64,000 nt of DNA from Streptomyces hygroscopicus (GTDB lineage Bacteria; Actinomycetota; Actinomycetes; Streptomycetales; Streptomycetaceae), in contig NZ_LBMW01000013.1 of the NCBI RefSeq assembly GCF_026168105.1, positions 1 to 64,000 on the forward strand. The letters run 5' to 3'. The translations under genes were made by a program, and so were the position numbers. The notes below the pieces were generated by a model. That model ran no database searches, had not been told where the DNA came from, and saw nothing but the letters and a program-made list of their open reading frames with translations. This document shows, one piece after another, positions 25,424-34,255 of this stretch. The first letter of the stretch is position 1; the number at the start of each line of letters is the position of its first letter.

Positions 25424-27163
25424 ATGACTCAGCCGCCCAATCAGCCGCCGCCGGGCGGCTTCGGAGCGCCGCAGGATCCGCCGTCGGATGGCTTCGGAGC
25501 GCCGCAGGATCCGCGGGGCGCCGCACCTCCGCCGCCCTCCCAGCCCCCGGCCCCGCCGGGGCCCGGCTACAGCTGTCCCCAGCCGCAGTCCGGCCCGTAC
25601 CCGCAGCAGCCGGGCCAGTTCGGCCCGTACGCCCCGCAGGCCGGCCCCTACGCCGCTGCCCAGCCCGGCTACGGCTACCCGCAGCAGCCGCCCCAGTTTC
25701 CCGGCGCCCCCACCCCGCCGCCCGGCGGCGGCTCCGGGAGCCCCTTCAAGGGCAAGCCCGCGCTGGTCGTCGGCGCCGCGATCGCCGCTCTGCTCGTGAT
25801 AGGCGGCACCGTCTACGCGATCGGCGGCACGGGCGGGGACAAGAGACCCGTCGCCGACACGAGCCACGGTGCGGGGCCGTCCGGGACGGCGTCCACCCCG
25901 GTCGACCCCGGCGACGGCAGCGGCAACGGCGGCCAGGACCCCCAGAACCTCAACGCGGGCCGCAAGGCGGGCGAGGACAAGGTCCTCTGGTACAAGGAGG
26001 CGCCCGACGCCCCCGGTTCCGGCGCCGACGCCCCCGGCATGTGGATCACCGGCAAGACGGCGGTGAAGGCCGCGTACAAGCAGGTCTTCGCCTACAACGT
26101 CGGCGACGGCAACCCCGCCTGGAACCCCATCTCCTTCCCGCAGAAGATCTGCGCGGCCACCCGGCAGAAGACGGCCGACGACAAGATCGTCGTGGCCTAC
26201 ATGAACGGCGTCAGCGACAACGCCAAGTGCAACCAGCTCCAGGAGATCGACCTGGACACCGGCAGGAAGGGCTGGAGCGGGCAGGTCGCCGAGGGCGCCC
26301 TGTTCGACAGCACGCTCTCCCTCGGCCTCACCCTGACCGGCAAGACCCTGGTGGTCGGCCGCTCGCAGTCCGGTACGGGGTACGACATCGCCGACGGCAA
26401 AAAGCTGTGGGACAAGCAGGAGTACGACGGGGCCTGCTTCCCGTCCGCGTTCGCGGGCGGCACCAGGCTGATCTCCGTCGCCTCCTGCGGCGCCGGCGGT
26501 TCGAACGAGCACGACGAGGTGCAGGAGCTCGACCCGGCGACCGGCAAGGCCAGGTGGACGAGGGCGATCCCCAAGGGCTGGAAGGTCGCGCACACCTTCT
26601 CCGTCGACCCGGTCGTCCTCTATCTCACCAACGACGACAAGAAGACGGCGGCCATCACCGCGCTCAAGAACGACGGCACGCCCCGCTCGGAGGTCCACTC
26701 CAAGGAGTCCTTCGCGCCCGAGTGCCCCTGGGCCGTCCTCGACCGTGATCTGCAGGGCTGTACGGGCGCGGTGGCCGATGCCGGCACGCTGTACCTGCCG
26801 ACCGAGGCGAAGAGCGGCCCGAACGACATCGTGGCGATCAGCCTCGACACCGGCAAGGAGAAGTGGCGGGTGAAGTCCCCGGCGGACCGGCCGTTGCTTC
26901 CCCTGAGGACGGACGGCACCCACCTGATCGGGTACGTCGATCCGTCGTACGACGGGGGCGGACGGATCGTCTCCATCGCGACGGACGGCAGCAGCCACAC
27001 CACGACCGGTCTGCTGCAGAACCCCTCGGGGACCGCGCAGATCGAGAGCGGCTTCTACTCCAAGGCCATCGACTACGTGGACGGGCGCTTCTACATCTCC
27101 ACGACCCGGCTGACGGGCAACACCCAGTCGAAGCAGAAGCTGATGCTGGCCTACGGCAAGTGA
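25424..27163 (+). CDS. Membrane-anchored PQQ-like beta-propeller protein A
   Basis: A 579-residue protein of unknown function. Residues 1-110 are a Pro/Gly/Gln/Tyr-rich cytoplasmic region with GGFGAPQDP repeats. One membrane helix at about 111-134 follows, then an extracytoplasmic propeller with recurring DxxTGxxxW blades (DLDTGRKGW, DPATGKARW, SLDTGKEKW), the PQQ_2 pattern. Conserved Cys pairs may form disulfides. ATG 25424 follows a G-rich ribosome site. A paralogue starts 61 bp downstream in the same direction. The propeller suggests binding of a protein or ligand at the cell surface; no cofactor use is implied. Confidence 0.85.
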   Translation: MTQPPNQPPPGGFGAPQDPPSDGFGAPQDPRGAAPPPPSQPPAPPGPGYSCPQPQSGPYPQQPGQFGPYAPQAGPYAAAQPGYGYPQQPPQFPGAPTPPPGGGSGSPFKGKPALVVGAAIAALLVIGGTVYAIGGTGGDKRPVADTSHGAGPSGTASTPVDPGDGSGNGGQDPQNLNAGRKAGEDKVLWYKEAPDAPGSGADAPGMWITGKTAVKAAYKQVFAYNVGDGNPAWNPISFPQKICAATRQKTADDKIVVAYMNGVSDNAKCNQLQEIDLDTGRKGWSGQVAEGALFDSTLSLGLTLTGKTLVVGRSQSGTGYDIADGKKLWDKQEYDGACFPSAFAGGTRLISVASCGAGGSNEHDEVQELDPATGKARWTRAIPKGWKVAHTFSVDPVVLYLTNDDKKTAAITALKNDGTPRSEVHSKESFAPECPWAVLDRDLQGCTGAVADAGTLYLPTEAKSGPNDIVAISLDTGKEKWRVKSPADRPLLPLRTDGTHLIGYVDPSYDGGGRIVSIATDGSSHTTTGLLQNPSGTAQIESGFYSKAIDYVDGRFYISTTRLTGNTQSKQKLMLAYGK

Positions 27164-27224
27164 CCCGGCCGCCGACTCCTCCGTCCCCGCTCACCACTCT
27201 TCCTTTTTTCGAGGTACCCACGTC

Positions 27225-28991
27225 ATGAGCCAGCCGCCCCCGCCCCCGAACCAGCCGCCGCCGGGCGGCTTCGGCGCGCCGCAGGACCCTCCCCCCGGCG
27301 GGTTCGGCGCACCGCAGACCCCGCCGGGCGGTTTCGGCGCCCCGCAGACCCCGCCCCAGTCGCCGCCCGGGACACCTCCGCCACCCGCGCAGGGCCCCGG
27401 TTACGGCTACCCGCAGCCGCAGACCCCGGCCGGACCCGGCTACGGCTACCCGAACCAGCAGCCCGGCTACGGTTACCCCAGCCAGCAGCCCGGTCACGGC
27501 TATCCACAGCCGATGACCGTCCCCATGCAGCAGGCCCCCCAGGGTGGCGGCCGCAAGGGGCCGGGTGCCCAGGTGTGGATCGTCGTCGCGGCGGTCGCGG
27601 CCATTGCGCTGATCATCGGCGGTGGGGTCCTGTACGCGAACAGGTCGTCCGGCGGCTCCCAGGGCAAGAAGGACTCCGCGTCCGGTACCGGCGGCAGCCA
27701 GGGCGGCGGCACCGGCGGCTCCGCCGGCGGCGCCGCCAAGGAGAAGGCCCCGGCGAACCCGAGCGCCAAGCTCCTGTTCCAGTTGCCCGCGCCGGAGATC
27801 AAGGACAAGCAGGAGATCGACAGCGTGGCGGGCTCCTGGCTCACCGACACCGTCTACGCCAAGGCAGGCGTCAACAAGGTCGTCGGCCATGACCCGGACA
27901 CCGGCGCGGCCAAGTGGACTCTGCCGCTGGACGGCCAGACCTGCGCAGGCTCGCCCGAGATCTCCTCCTCGGGCATCGCCGCCGTGGTCAACGAGTCGGC
28001 CAAGCGGGCCAATGCCCAGGACCACAAGCCGTGCTCCGAGGTCACCGCGTTCGAGGTCGCCACCGGCAGGAAGCTGTGGACCATGTCGGTCAAGGCCGGT
28101 GACACCCCGGTCGCGTTCAACGAGGTCTCGATCAGCGGCACCACGGTCGCGGCCGGCGCCGGTTACAACGGCGGCGCCGCCTTCGACCTGACCAGCGGCA
28201 AGGTGCTGTGGCAGCCCAAGGCCGGCGCCTGCAAGGACCTCGGCTACGCGGGCGGTGAGCAGCTCGTCGCGGTGCGCAAGTGCGGCGACTTCGGCAACGA
28301 GACCTACCAGGTCCAGCTCCTCGACCCGAGGACGGGCTCCGTGAAGTGGTCGTACCCGCTCCCCAAGGGCATCGACAACGCCAAGGTGATCTCCACCAAG
28401 CCGGTCGTGTTCGGCGTGGACTCGGGTGACATCACCGCGACCGGCGCCTCGGACGTCTTCGCGCTCGACGACACCGGAAAGCTGCGTACGAAGATCACGC
28501 TCGCGGACGGCAAGTACGACCACGAGTGCGGCGTCAACAAGGTCCACGACTGCCATGCCATCGCGGTCGGCAACGACAAGCTGTACGTCCCGACCAAGGA
28601 GCACGACGGCACGGCAGCGAACTCCCAGACCAACGAGATCGTCGCGTTCTCGCTGGCCACCGGGAAGACCACCGGCGACAAGATCGACGCGGGCGACGGC
28701 TACGACGTCTTCCCGATCCGCATGGACGGTGGGAACCTGCTGGCGTACAAGAGCGGCCCCTACGACAAGGGCGCCCAGGTGCTCTCGATCGACGGCGGGA
28801 CCCTCAAGCAGACCAAGCTGCTGGAGACCCCGGCGTCCGACGACGTGCTCAGCGCGATCAGCGGCATGGTTCCCAAGTCGTCCGAGCTGCTCTACACCGA
28901 CGGCCGGCTGTTCCTCGGCAAGGATCTGGTCAGCAAGCCGTACTCGGCGGACGAGAAGTCGTACACCGCGCTGGGCTTCGGCGCGAAGTAG
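27225..28991 (+). CDS. Membrane-anchored PQQ-like beta-propeller protein B
   Basis: A 588-residue paralogue of the preceding gene. The cytoplasmic head has three PPGGFGAPQ repeats and then GYGYPxQQPG repeats, followed by one membrane helix (about 117-138) and a propeller with blades such as DPDTGAAKW, EVATGRKLW, DLTSGKVLW and DPRTGSVKW. ATG 27225 follows GAGGTACCCACGTC. The two genes form one unit. Shared architecture but divergent heads suggest an old duplication with separate partners. Neither carries enzyme motifs. Confidence 0.85.
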   Translation: MSQPPPPPNQPPPGGFGAPQDPPPGGFGAPQTPPGGFGAPQTPPQSPPGTPPPPAQGPGYGYPQPQTPAGPGYGYPNQQPGYGYPSQQPGHGYPQPMTVPMQQAPQGGGRKGPGAQVWIVVAAVAAIALIIGGGVLYANRSSGGSQGKKDSASGTGGSQGGGTGGSAGGAAKEKAPANPSAKLLFQLPAPEIKDKQEIDSVAGSWLTDTVYAKAGVNKVVGHDPDTGAAKWTLPLDGQTCAGSPEISSSGIAAVVNESAKRANAQDHKPCSEVTAFEVATGRKLWTMSVKAGDTPVAFNEVSISGTTVAAGAGYNGGAAFDLTSGKVLWQPKAGACKDLGYAGGEQLVAVRKCGDFGNETYQVQLLDPRTGSVKWSYPLPKGIDNAKVISTKPVVFGVDSGDITATGASDVFALDDTGKLRTKITLADGKYDHECGVNKVHDCHAIAVGNDKLYVPTKEHDGTAANSQTNEIVAFSLATGKTTGDKIDAGDGYDVFPIRMDGGNLLAYKSGPYDKGAQVLSIDGGTLKQTKLLETPASDDVLSAISGMVPKSSELLYTDGRLFLGKDLVSKPYSADEKSYTALGFGAK

Positions 28992-29194
28992 CACGTACGG
29001 CGCGCACCGCGAAGGCCTCGCTCCTGTTCAGGGGCGGGGTCTTTCGCGTACCCCTCATCAGCGGAGAATGGGCGGGATTTCGGTATTCCGGGGCACTTCT
29101 CACCGGTAGGGGAAGCGCAACGTCGAACAAGCGTGTAGCTTCCGGGGGCATGAAGGGCGGGGGGTGCGCCGGGGGGCTTCTGTCCGTGCGGACC

Positions 29195-29220
29195 AGTGGG
29201 CATCCATAGTGGGCATCCAT
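29195..29220. repeat. Two tandem copies of AGTGGGCATCCAT
   Basis: A perfect 13-bp direct repeat lies 23 bp upstream of the response-regulator start. It is placed where a regulator bound head-to-tail, such as a LuxR-type dimer, could act. The 252-bp spacer 28992-29243 holds no other feature I can support. Confidence 0.45.
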
Positions 29221-29243
29221 GGGGGGGACTGGGGGGTTGCTCG

Positions 29244-29930
29244 ATGGGAGTGCGGCTCATGGTGGTCGACGACCACCGATTGCTCGCCGAGGCGCTGGCC
29301 TCGGCGCTGAAGCTGCGGGGGCACCGCGTGCTCGCCGCGGCGGCGCCCGCCGCGGGCGCGGCGGACCTCGTGATCAGCAGGGCACCCGAGGTGTGTCTGC
29401 TCGGTACGGCGACACCCGCCGAGCCGGGGGCCTTCGACCCGGTGGTGCGGATCAAACGGGAGCGCCCGCAGGTGGCGGTGCTGGTCCTCGGGCCGGTGCC
29501 CAATCCGCGCGGGATCGCGGCGGCGTTCGCCGCCGGCGCCTCGGGCTACGTACGCCACGACGAGCGCATCGAGGGCGTCGAGCGGGCGATCATGAAGGCG
29601 CGGGCGGGTGAGGCGGCCGTGGCGCCGCAGCTGTTGCAGGGCGCGTTCAGCGAGCTGCTCAATCCGGCGGCGCAGCCGGACGACGAGGGGCAGCGGCTGC
29701 TGCAGATGCTCACTCCGCGGGAGGTGGAGGTCCTGGTGCGGGTCGCGGACGGCGAGGACACGCGGCTGATCGCGGCCGGCATGGGCATCGCCCCGTCGAC
29801 GGCCCGCACCCATGTGCAGCGGGTGCTGATGAAACTGGGCGTGGGCTCACGCCTGGAGGCGGCGGCACTCGCGGCCCGCACGGGCCTGCTCGACCGTGCG
29901 GGCCCGCGCACTGGGGTGGCGCAGGAGTAG
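29244..29930 (+). CDS. Atypical LuxR-type response regulator lacking the phosphoacceptor Asp
   Basis: A 228-residue regulator. The receiver begins RLMVVDDHRLLAEAL, keeping the acidic metal-binding pair. The strand-3 position that normally ends in Asp reads VCLLGTATP, so the acceptor is replaced by Gly. The later Lys is also not obvious (ASGYVRHDE in place of the usual GYLLKD). The C-terminal LuxR HTH is intact: LTPREVEVLVRVADGEDTRLIAAGMGIAPSTARTHVQRVLMKLGV. It therefore probably works without phosphorylation, through ligand, partner or level control. ATG 29244 is behind a G-run. No kinase is adjacent. Confidence 0.88.
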   Translation: MGVRLMVVDDHRLLAEALASALKLRGHRVLAAAAPAAGAADLVISRAPEVCLLGTATPAEPGAFDPVVRIKRERPQVAVLVLGPVPNPRGIAAAFAAGASGYVRHDERIEGVERAIMKARAGEAAVAPQLLQGAFSELLNPAAQPDDEGQRLLQMLTPREVEVLVRVADGEDTRLIAAGMGIAPSTARTHVQRVLMKLGVGSRLEAAALAARTGLLDRAGPRTGVAQE

Positions 29931-29982
29931 CCGGGGGGCGGGTTCGGGCGCGGGCCGCCTGTCCCGCCCCGCCGGCCTCACC

Positions 29983-30300
29983 TCACTCCGGCTTCTCGTC
30001 CGGGACGGCGTCCGGCAGCGGCACGGTCGGCGGAGCCGTCGGGCGGAGCTTCAGCCAGACGAGGAAGAACAGGCCGAGCAGCAGCATGCCCAGGCCGGTC
30101 CACAGGTTGATGTTGACGCCCTGGGCCTTGCGGAGGGCGGCGTCGGAGGCGGTGAAGCCCGCGATCATCACGATGATGCCGTAGATCACGAACAGGCCGC
30201 CGATGATGCGGCGCAGGTCGAAGATCCGGGTCGCGGTCGTGGACTCGTGCTCCAGTTCGCTGACTTTGCGCTGAATGTCGCGCTCGGAGTACTCGGACAT
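29983..30300 (-). CDS. Small two-helix membrane protein next to a symporter
   Basis: A 105-residue protein. An N-terminal charged helix (SERDIQRKVSELEHESTTATRIFDLRR) precedes two membrane helices (IIGGLFVIYGIIVMIAGF and LWTGLGMLLLGLFFLVWL), ending in a Pro-rich tail. ATG 30300 has GGGAGGA upstream. It begins 21 bp after the symporter stop and is surely co-transcribed. Such small proteins often accompany sodium/solute symporters in actinobacteria. Direct interaction is inference. Confidence 0.8.
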   Translation of the reverse strand: MSEYSERDIQRKVSELEHESTTATRIFDLRRIIGGLFVIYGIIVMIAGFTASDAALRKAQGVNINLWTGLGMLLLGLFFLVWLKLRPTAPPTVPLPDAVPDEKPE

Positions 30301-30321
30301 GGTCTCTCAATCCTCCCGCGG

Positions 30322-32016
30322 TCAGAGCGAGAACGGGATGTAGCAGGCGGCGGCGAGGACGACCGCGCCCCAGCCGAGCAGGGCGGGCTTGCGGTACCAG
30401 GCGTCGTCGCCCACGGCGGCGGGCTCGGCCGTTCCGGGCGAGCGGGTGCCGTAGACCAGGCCCTGGAGGTCCTCCTCCGGCTTGGGCGTGGTGAACAGCG
30501 AGACCGCCACCATGACGACCGCGCCGGCCACGAAGCCCGCGATCGCGGAGACGAAGTTGGCGCCCTGGTCGGTGGGGATGTGAATGATGCCGTGCTTGTA
30601 GATGACGAAGTAGTTCACCATCGCGGCCGTGGTGCCGGCGAGCAGTCCCCAGAAGCCGGACTTCGCGGACGCGCGCTTCCAGAACATGCCGACGATGAAG
30701 GCCACGAACATCGGCACGTTGAAGAAGGAGAACAGCGTCTGCAGGTAGCTCATGATGTTCGAGAACGAGGACGCCAGGAACGCCGTGCCGATCGAGGCCA
30801 GGACCCCGATCGCCGTGATGAGGCGGCCGAACCTCACGTAGTACGCGTCCTCGCGGTTCCTGACCACGTACTTCGCCCAGACGTCGTTGGTGAACACCGT
30901 GTTGAAGGAGGAGACGTTGGCCGCCATGCCCGCCATGAAGGCCGCGAGCAGTCCGGTCACGGCGATGCCGAGGACGCCGTTGGGCAGCAGCTCCTGCATC
31001 AGGTAGGGGATGGCGTCGTTGTACTGCAGACCCGAGCCGGGGTGGCCGATGGTCGGCACCAGGGCGGCCGCCACCAGGCCGGGGATCATCACGAGGAAGA
31101 CGATGAAGATCTTCGGGTACGCGGCGATCAGCGGGGTGCGCTGGGCGGCGGAGAGGTTCTTCGCAGACAGGGCGCGCTGCACCTCGGCGAAGTTGGTGGT
31201 CCAGTAGCCGAAGGACAGCACGAAGCCGAGGCCGAGGACGATGGTCAGCCAGTTGGCGCCCAGCGGGTTGGTGTGGCCGATGCCGGTGCCGCCCCACGCG
31301 GTGGTGAAGTCGTGGCCGTGGGCCGCGGTGAGCTTGTCCGTCAGGCCACCCCAGCCGCCGACCTTCTTCAGTCCGAGGACGGTGATCGGAATGAGGGCCG
31401 CCAGGATCACGAAGAACTGGAGCACCTCGTTGTAGATGGCGGACGACAGGCCGCCGAGGGTGATGTAGGCGAGGACGAAGAAGCCGGCGACCACGATCGC
31501 CACCCACTGGGGCCAGCCCAGCAGTGCCTGGACGACGATCGCGAGGGCGTAGAGGTTGACGCCGGCGATCAGGACGGCGGCGAAGGCGAACAGGATCGAA
31601 CTCAGCAGGTGTGCCGACCTGTCGAAGCGGAGCAGCAGGAACTCCGGCACCGAGCGGACCTTCGAGCCGTAGTAGAAGGGCATCATCACCAGGCCGAGGA
31701 AGACCATCGCCGGGATGGCGCCGACCCAGTACCAGTGCACGGTGTAGGCACCGTACTGGGCACTGTTGGCGGCCATGCCGAGAATCTCGGTGGCGGCGAG
31801 GTTGGCGGAGATGAACGCCAGGCCGGTGATCCAGGCGGGCAGCGAGCGCCCGGACAGGAAGAAGTCGAGGCTGGTCTTCACGGAGCGGCGGGCCGCGAAG
31901 CCGATGCCCAGAACGACCGCGAAGTAGATCCCGAGGATCGTGTAGTCGAGGCCGTTGGTCGGAAGCCGTAGGCCCGCCGCGAGGTGGACGGGGGCCAGAT
32001 CTGTGGGGGTCTGCAT
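30322..32016 (-). CDS. Sodium:solute symporter, probable galactose/glucose transporter
   Basis: A 564-residue SSS-family permease with about 14 membrane helices. The N-terminal text DYTILGIYFAVVLGIGF and the segment SLDFFLSGRSLPAWITGLAFISANLAATEILGMAANSAQYG match the sugar branch (vSGLT-like), including the conserved Gly-Arg-Ser and Asn. It reads away from galT across a 203-bp spacer, which supports galactose uptake as its job. Substrate assignment is from context. ATG 32016 has only a weak ribosome site. Confidence 0.88.
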   Translation of the reverse strand: MQTPTDLAPVHLAAGLRLPTNGLDYTILGIYFAVVLGIGFAARRSVKTSLDFFLSGRSLPAWITGLAFISANLAATEILGMAANSAQYGAYTVHWYWVGAIPAMVFLGLVMMPFYYGSKVRSVPEFLLLRFDRSAHLLSSILFAFAAVLIAGVNLYALAIVVQALLGWPQWVAIVVAGFFVLAYITLGGLSSAIYNEVLQFFVILAALIPITVLGLKKVGGWGGLTDKLTAAHGHDFTTAWGGTGIGHTNPLGANWLTIVLGLGFVLSFGYWTTNFAEVQRALSAKNLSAAQRTPLIAAYPKIFIVFLVMIPGLVAAALVPTIGHPGSGLQYNDAIPYLMQELLPNGVLGIAVTGLLAAFMAGMAANVSSFNTVFTNDVWAKYVVRNREDAYYVRFGRLITAIGVLASIGTAFLASSFSNIMSYLQTLFSFFNVPMFVAFIVGMFWKRASAKSGFWGLLAGTTAAMVNYFVIYKHGIIHIPTDQGANFVSAIAGFVAGAVVMVAVSLFTTPKPEEDLQGLVYGTRSPGTAEPAAVGDDAWYRKPALLGWGAVVLAAACYIPFSL

Positions 32017-32042
32017 GACTACTCGCTTCGTCGCGTGAACCG

Positions 32043-32160
32043 ATCAGAGGTGGAACCTACGCCTCCCCATTCGATATTTGAACACTTCTGATGATGCCCT
32101 TTGTTTGATTGTGATGTTGACGCTGATGGTTGCTTGTGATTTGTTGTGTTGAGTTATGTT
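32043..32160. promoter_or_regulatory. T-rich divergent promoter region of the gal genes
   Basis: This is one of the most AT-rich stretches of the window. The plus strand has long G/T runs and two direct TTGTGAT copies (32109-32115 and 32134-32140) 25 bp apart, followed by TTGTTGTGTTGA. It separates the symporter from galTEK, so both promoters should lie here. A 25-bp spacing places the copies on nearly the same DNA face plus half a turn. The regulator is not in the window. Confidence 0.5.
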
Positions 32161-32219
32161 TGAAGAGTGGGCCCGGTGCGGATGAGGAGTCCGGCAGTGC
32201 AGCAGAAAGGCAAGGTGCG

Positions 32220-33281
32220 GTGAAGAAGACCTCGACCCGGCTGGCCGACGGCCGTGAGCTCATCTACTACGACCTGCGCGACGACGTCGTACGGGACGCG
32301 GTGGACCGCCGGCCGCTGGAGCGGACCGTCACGACCGCCGAGATCCGTCGCGATGCGCTGCTCGGCGACTCGGTCGCCGTCGCCTCGCACCGCCAGGGCC
32401 GCACCTATCTGCCGCCGGCCGACGAGTGCCCCCTGTGCCCCTCCCGGGACGGAAGGCTGAGTGAGATCCCGGACTCCACGTACGACGTCGTGGTCTTCGA
32501 GAACCGCTTCCCCTCGCTCGCGGGTGACTCCGGCCGCTGCGAGGTCGTCTGCTTCACCTCCGATCACGACGCCTCCTTCGCCGACCTGGCCGAGGAGCAG
32601 GCCGGGCTGGTTCTGGACGCCTGGACCGACCGCACTGCTGAGCTGTCCCATCTGCCCGGCGTGCGGCAGGTCTTCTGCTTCGAGAACCGGGGCCAGGAGA
32701 TCGGCGTGACCCTCGGCCACCCGCACGGTCAGATCTACGCGTACCCCTTCACCACCCCGCGCACCACCCTGATGCTCCGTTCGCTCGCCGTCCACAAGGA
32801 AGCGACCGGCGGGGAGAACCTCTTCGACGCGGTCCTGGAGCAGGAGATGGCCGGCCCACGGGTCGTCCTGCAGGGTGAACACTGGGTGGCCTTCGTGCCC
32901 TACGCCGCCCACTGGCCGTACGAGATCCACCTCTACCCCCGGCGGCGCGTCCCGGACCTGCTTGCGCTGGGCGAGGAGGCGCGCACAGAGTTTCCCAAGG
33001 TGTATCTGGAACTCTTGAGGCGCTTCGACCGGATATTCGGTGAGGGCGAGCCTCCGACGCCGTACATCGCCGCCTGGCACCAGGCGCCGTTCGGCACCTT
33101 GGCGGAGTTCGAGGGAGTCACCAGGGGTGACTTCGCGCTTCACCTCGAGCTTTTCACCATCCGCCGCACTTCCGGCAAGCTGAAATTTCTCGCGGGTTCC
33201 GAGTCCGGCATGAACGTGTTCATCAACGACGTGCCGCCGGAAGCCGCGGCCCAGCGACTGCGAGAGGTAGCGAGTTCATGA
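32220..33281 (+). CDS. galT: Galactose-1-phosphate uridylyltransferase
   Basis: A 353-residue Leloir-pathway enzyme that swaps UMP between UDP-glucose and galactose 1-phosphate. ECPLCPS holds the zinc cysteines, FENRFPSL is a family signature, and [13 protein letters not shown] contains the HPH nucleophile motif (the second His takes the uridylyl group). GTG 32220 begins [18 protein letters not shown]. The stop overlaps galE by ATGA. It is the first gene of galTEK. Confidence 0.95.
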   Translation: MKKTSTRLADGRELIYYDLRDDVVRDAVDRRPLERTVTTAEIRRDALLGDSVAVASHRQGRTYLPPADECPLCPSRDGRLSEIPDSTYDVVVFENRFPSLAGDSGRCEVVCFTSDHDASFADLAEEQAGLVLDAWTDRTAELSHLPGVRQVFCFENRGQEIGVTLGHPHGQIYAYPFTTPRTTLMLRSLAVHKEATGGENLFDAVLEQEMAGPRVVLQGEHWVAFVPYAAHWPYEIHLYPRRRVPDLLALGEEARTEFPKVYLELLRRFDRIFGEGEPPTPYIAAWHQAPFGTLAEFEGVTRGDFALHLELFTIRRTSGKLKFLAGSESGMNVFINDVPPEAAAQRLREVASS

Positions 33282-34255
33282 GCGGGAAGTACCTGGTCAC
33301 CGGCGGCGCGGGCTATGTGGGCAGCGTGGTCGCGCAGCACCTGCTGGAGGCGGGCCACGAGGTCGTCGTCCTGGACAACCTCTCGACCGGCTTCCGCGAG
33401 GGCGTGCCGGCCGGCGCTTCCTTCATCGAGGGCGACATCCGCGACGCCGCCAAGTGGCTGGACCCCTCCTACGACGCGGTCCTGCACTTCGCCGCGTTCT
33501 CGCAGGTCGGCGAGTCGGTCGTGAAGCCCGAGAAGTACTGGGACAACAACGTCGGCGGCACCATGGCGCTCCTCGCCGCGATGCGCGGGACGGGCGTGCG
33601 CAAGCTCGTCTTCTCCTCCACCGCCGCGACCTACGGTGAGCCGGTCAGCACCCCCATCACCGAGACGGACCCGACCGCGCCGACGTCCCCGTACGGGGCC
33701 TCCAAGCTCGCCGTCGACCACATGATCACGGGCGAGGCCGCCGCACACGGCCTGGGTGCGGTGTCCCTGCGCTACTTCAACGTCGCGGGCGCGTACGGCA
33801 TTTGCGGCGAACGGCACGACCCCGAGTCCCATCTCATCCCGCTCGTGCTCCAGGTCGCGCAGGGCAGGCGGGATGCCATCTCGGTCTTCGGGGACGACTA
33901 CCCGACGCCGGACGGCACCTGCATCCGCGACTACATCCACGTCGCGGACCTCGCCGAGGCGCATCTGCTGGCCCTGGACACCGCCACCCCGGGCGAGCAC
34001 CTGATCTGCAACCTCGGCAACGGCAACGGCTTCTCCGTGCGCGAGGTCGTCGAGACGGTGCGCCAGGTCACCGGACATCCGATCCCGGAGGTCGTGGCCC
34101 CGCGCCGGGGCGGCGACCCGGCGGTCCTGGTCGCCTCCGCGGCCACGGCCCGGGAGCGACTCGGCTGGAACCCGTCCCGCGCGGACCTCTCGGGCATCGT
34201 CGCGGACGCGTGGCATTTCGCGCGGCACATCGCAAGCAACGCAGGGGAGCGGTAG
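33278..34255 (+). CDS. galE: UDP-glucose 4-epimerase
   Basis: A 325-residue extended short-chain dehydrogenase that interconverts UDP-galactose and UDP-glucose using tightly bound NAD. GGAGYVG is the Rossmann motif, the Ser of [10 protein letters not shown] and the pair YGASK supply the catalytic Ser-Tyr-Lys, and [16 protein letters not shown] is a GalE signature. ATG 33278 overlaps the galT stop, and the next gene begins directly after its stop, so the three are translationally linked. Confidence 0.95.
   Translation: MSGKYLVTGGAGYVGSVVAQHLLEAGHEVVVLDNLSTGFREGVPAGASFIEGDIRDAAKWLDPSYDAVLHFAAFSQVGESVVKPEKYWDNNVGGTMALLAAMRGTGVRKLVFSSTAATYGEPVSTPITETDPTAPTSPYGASKLAVDHMITGEAAAHGLGAVSLRYFNVAGAYGICGERHDPESHLIPLVLQVAQGRRDAISVFGDDYPTPDGTCIRDYIHVADLAEAHLLALDTATPGEHLICNLGNGNGFSVREVVETVRQVTGHPIPEVVAPRRGGDPAVLVASAATARERLGWNPSRADLSGIVADAWHFARHIASNAGER

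Noticed and set aside
27225..28994. Over 700-codon minus-strand frame across the second propeller gene
   Set aside because: It is antisense to a clear paralogue, starts inside the gene end and contains no recognisable motif.
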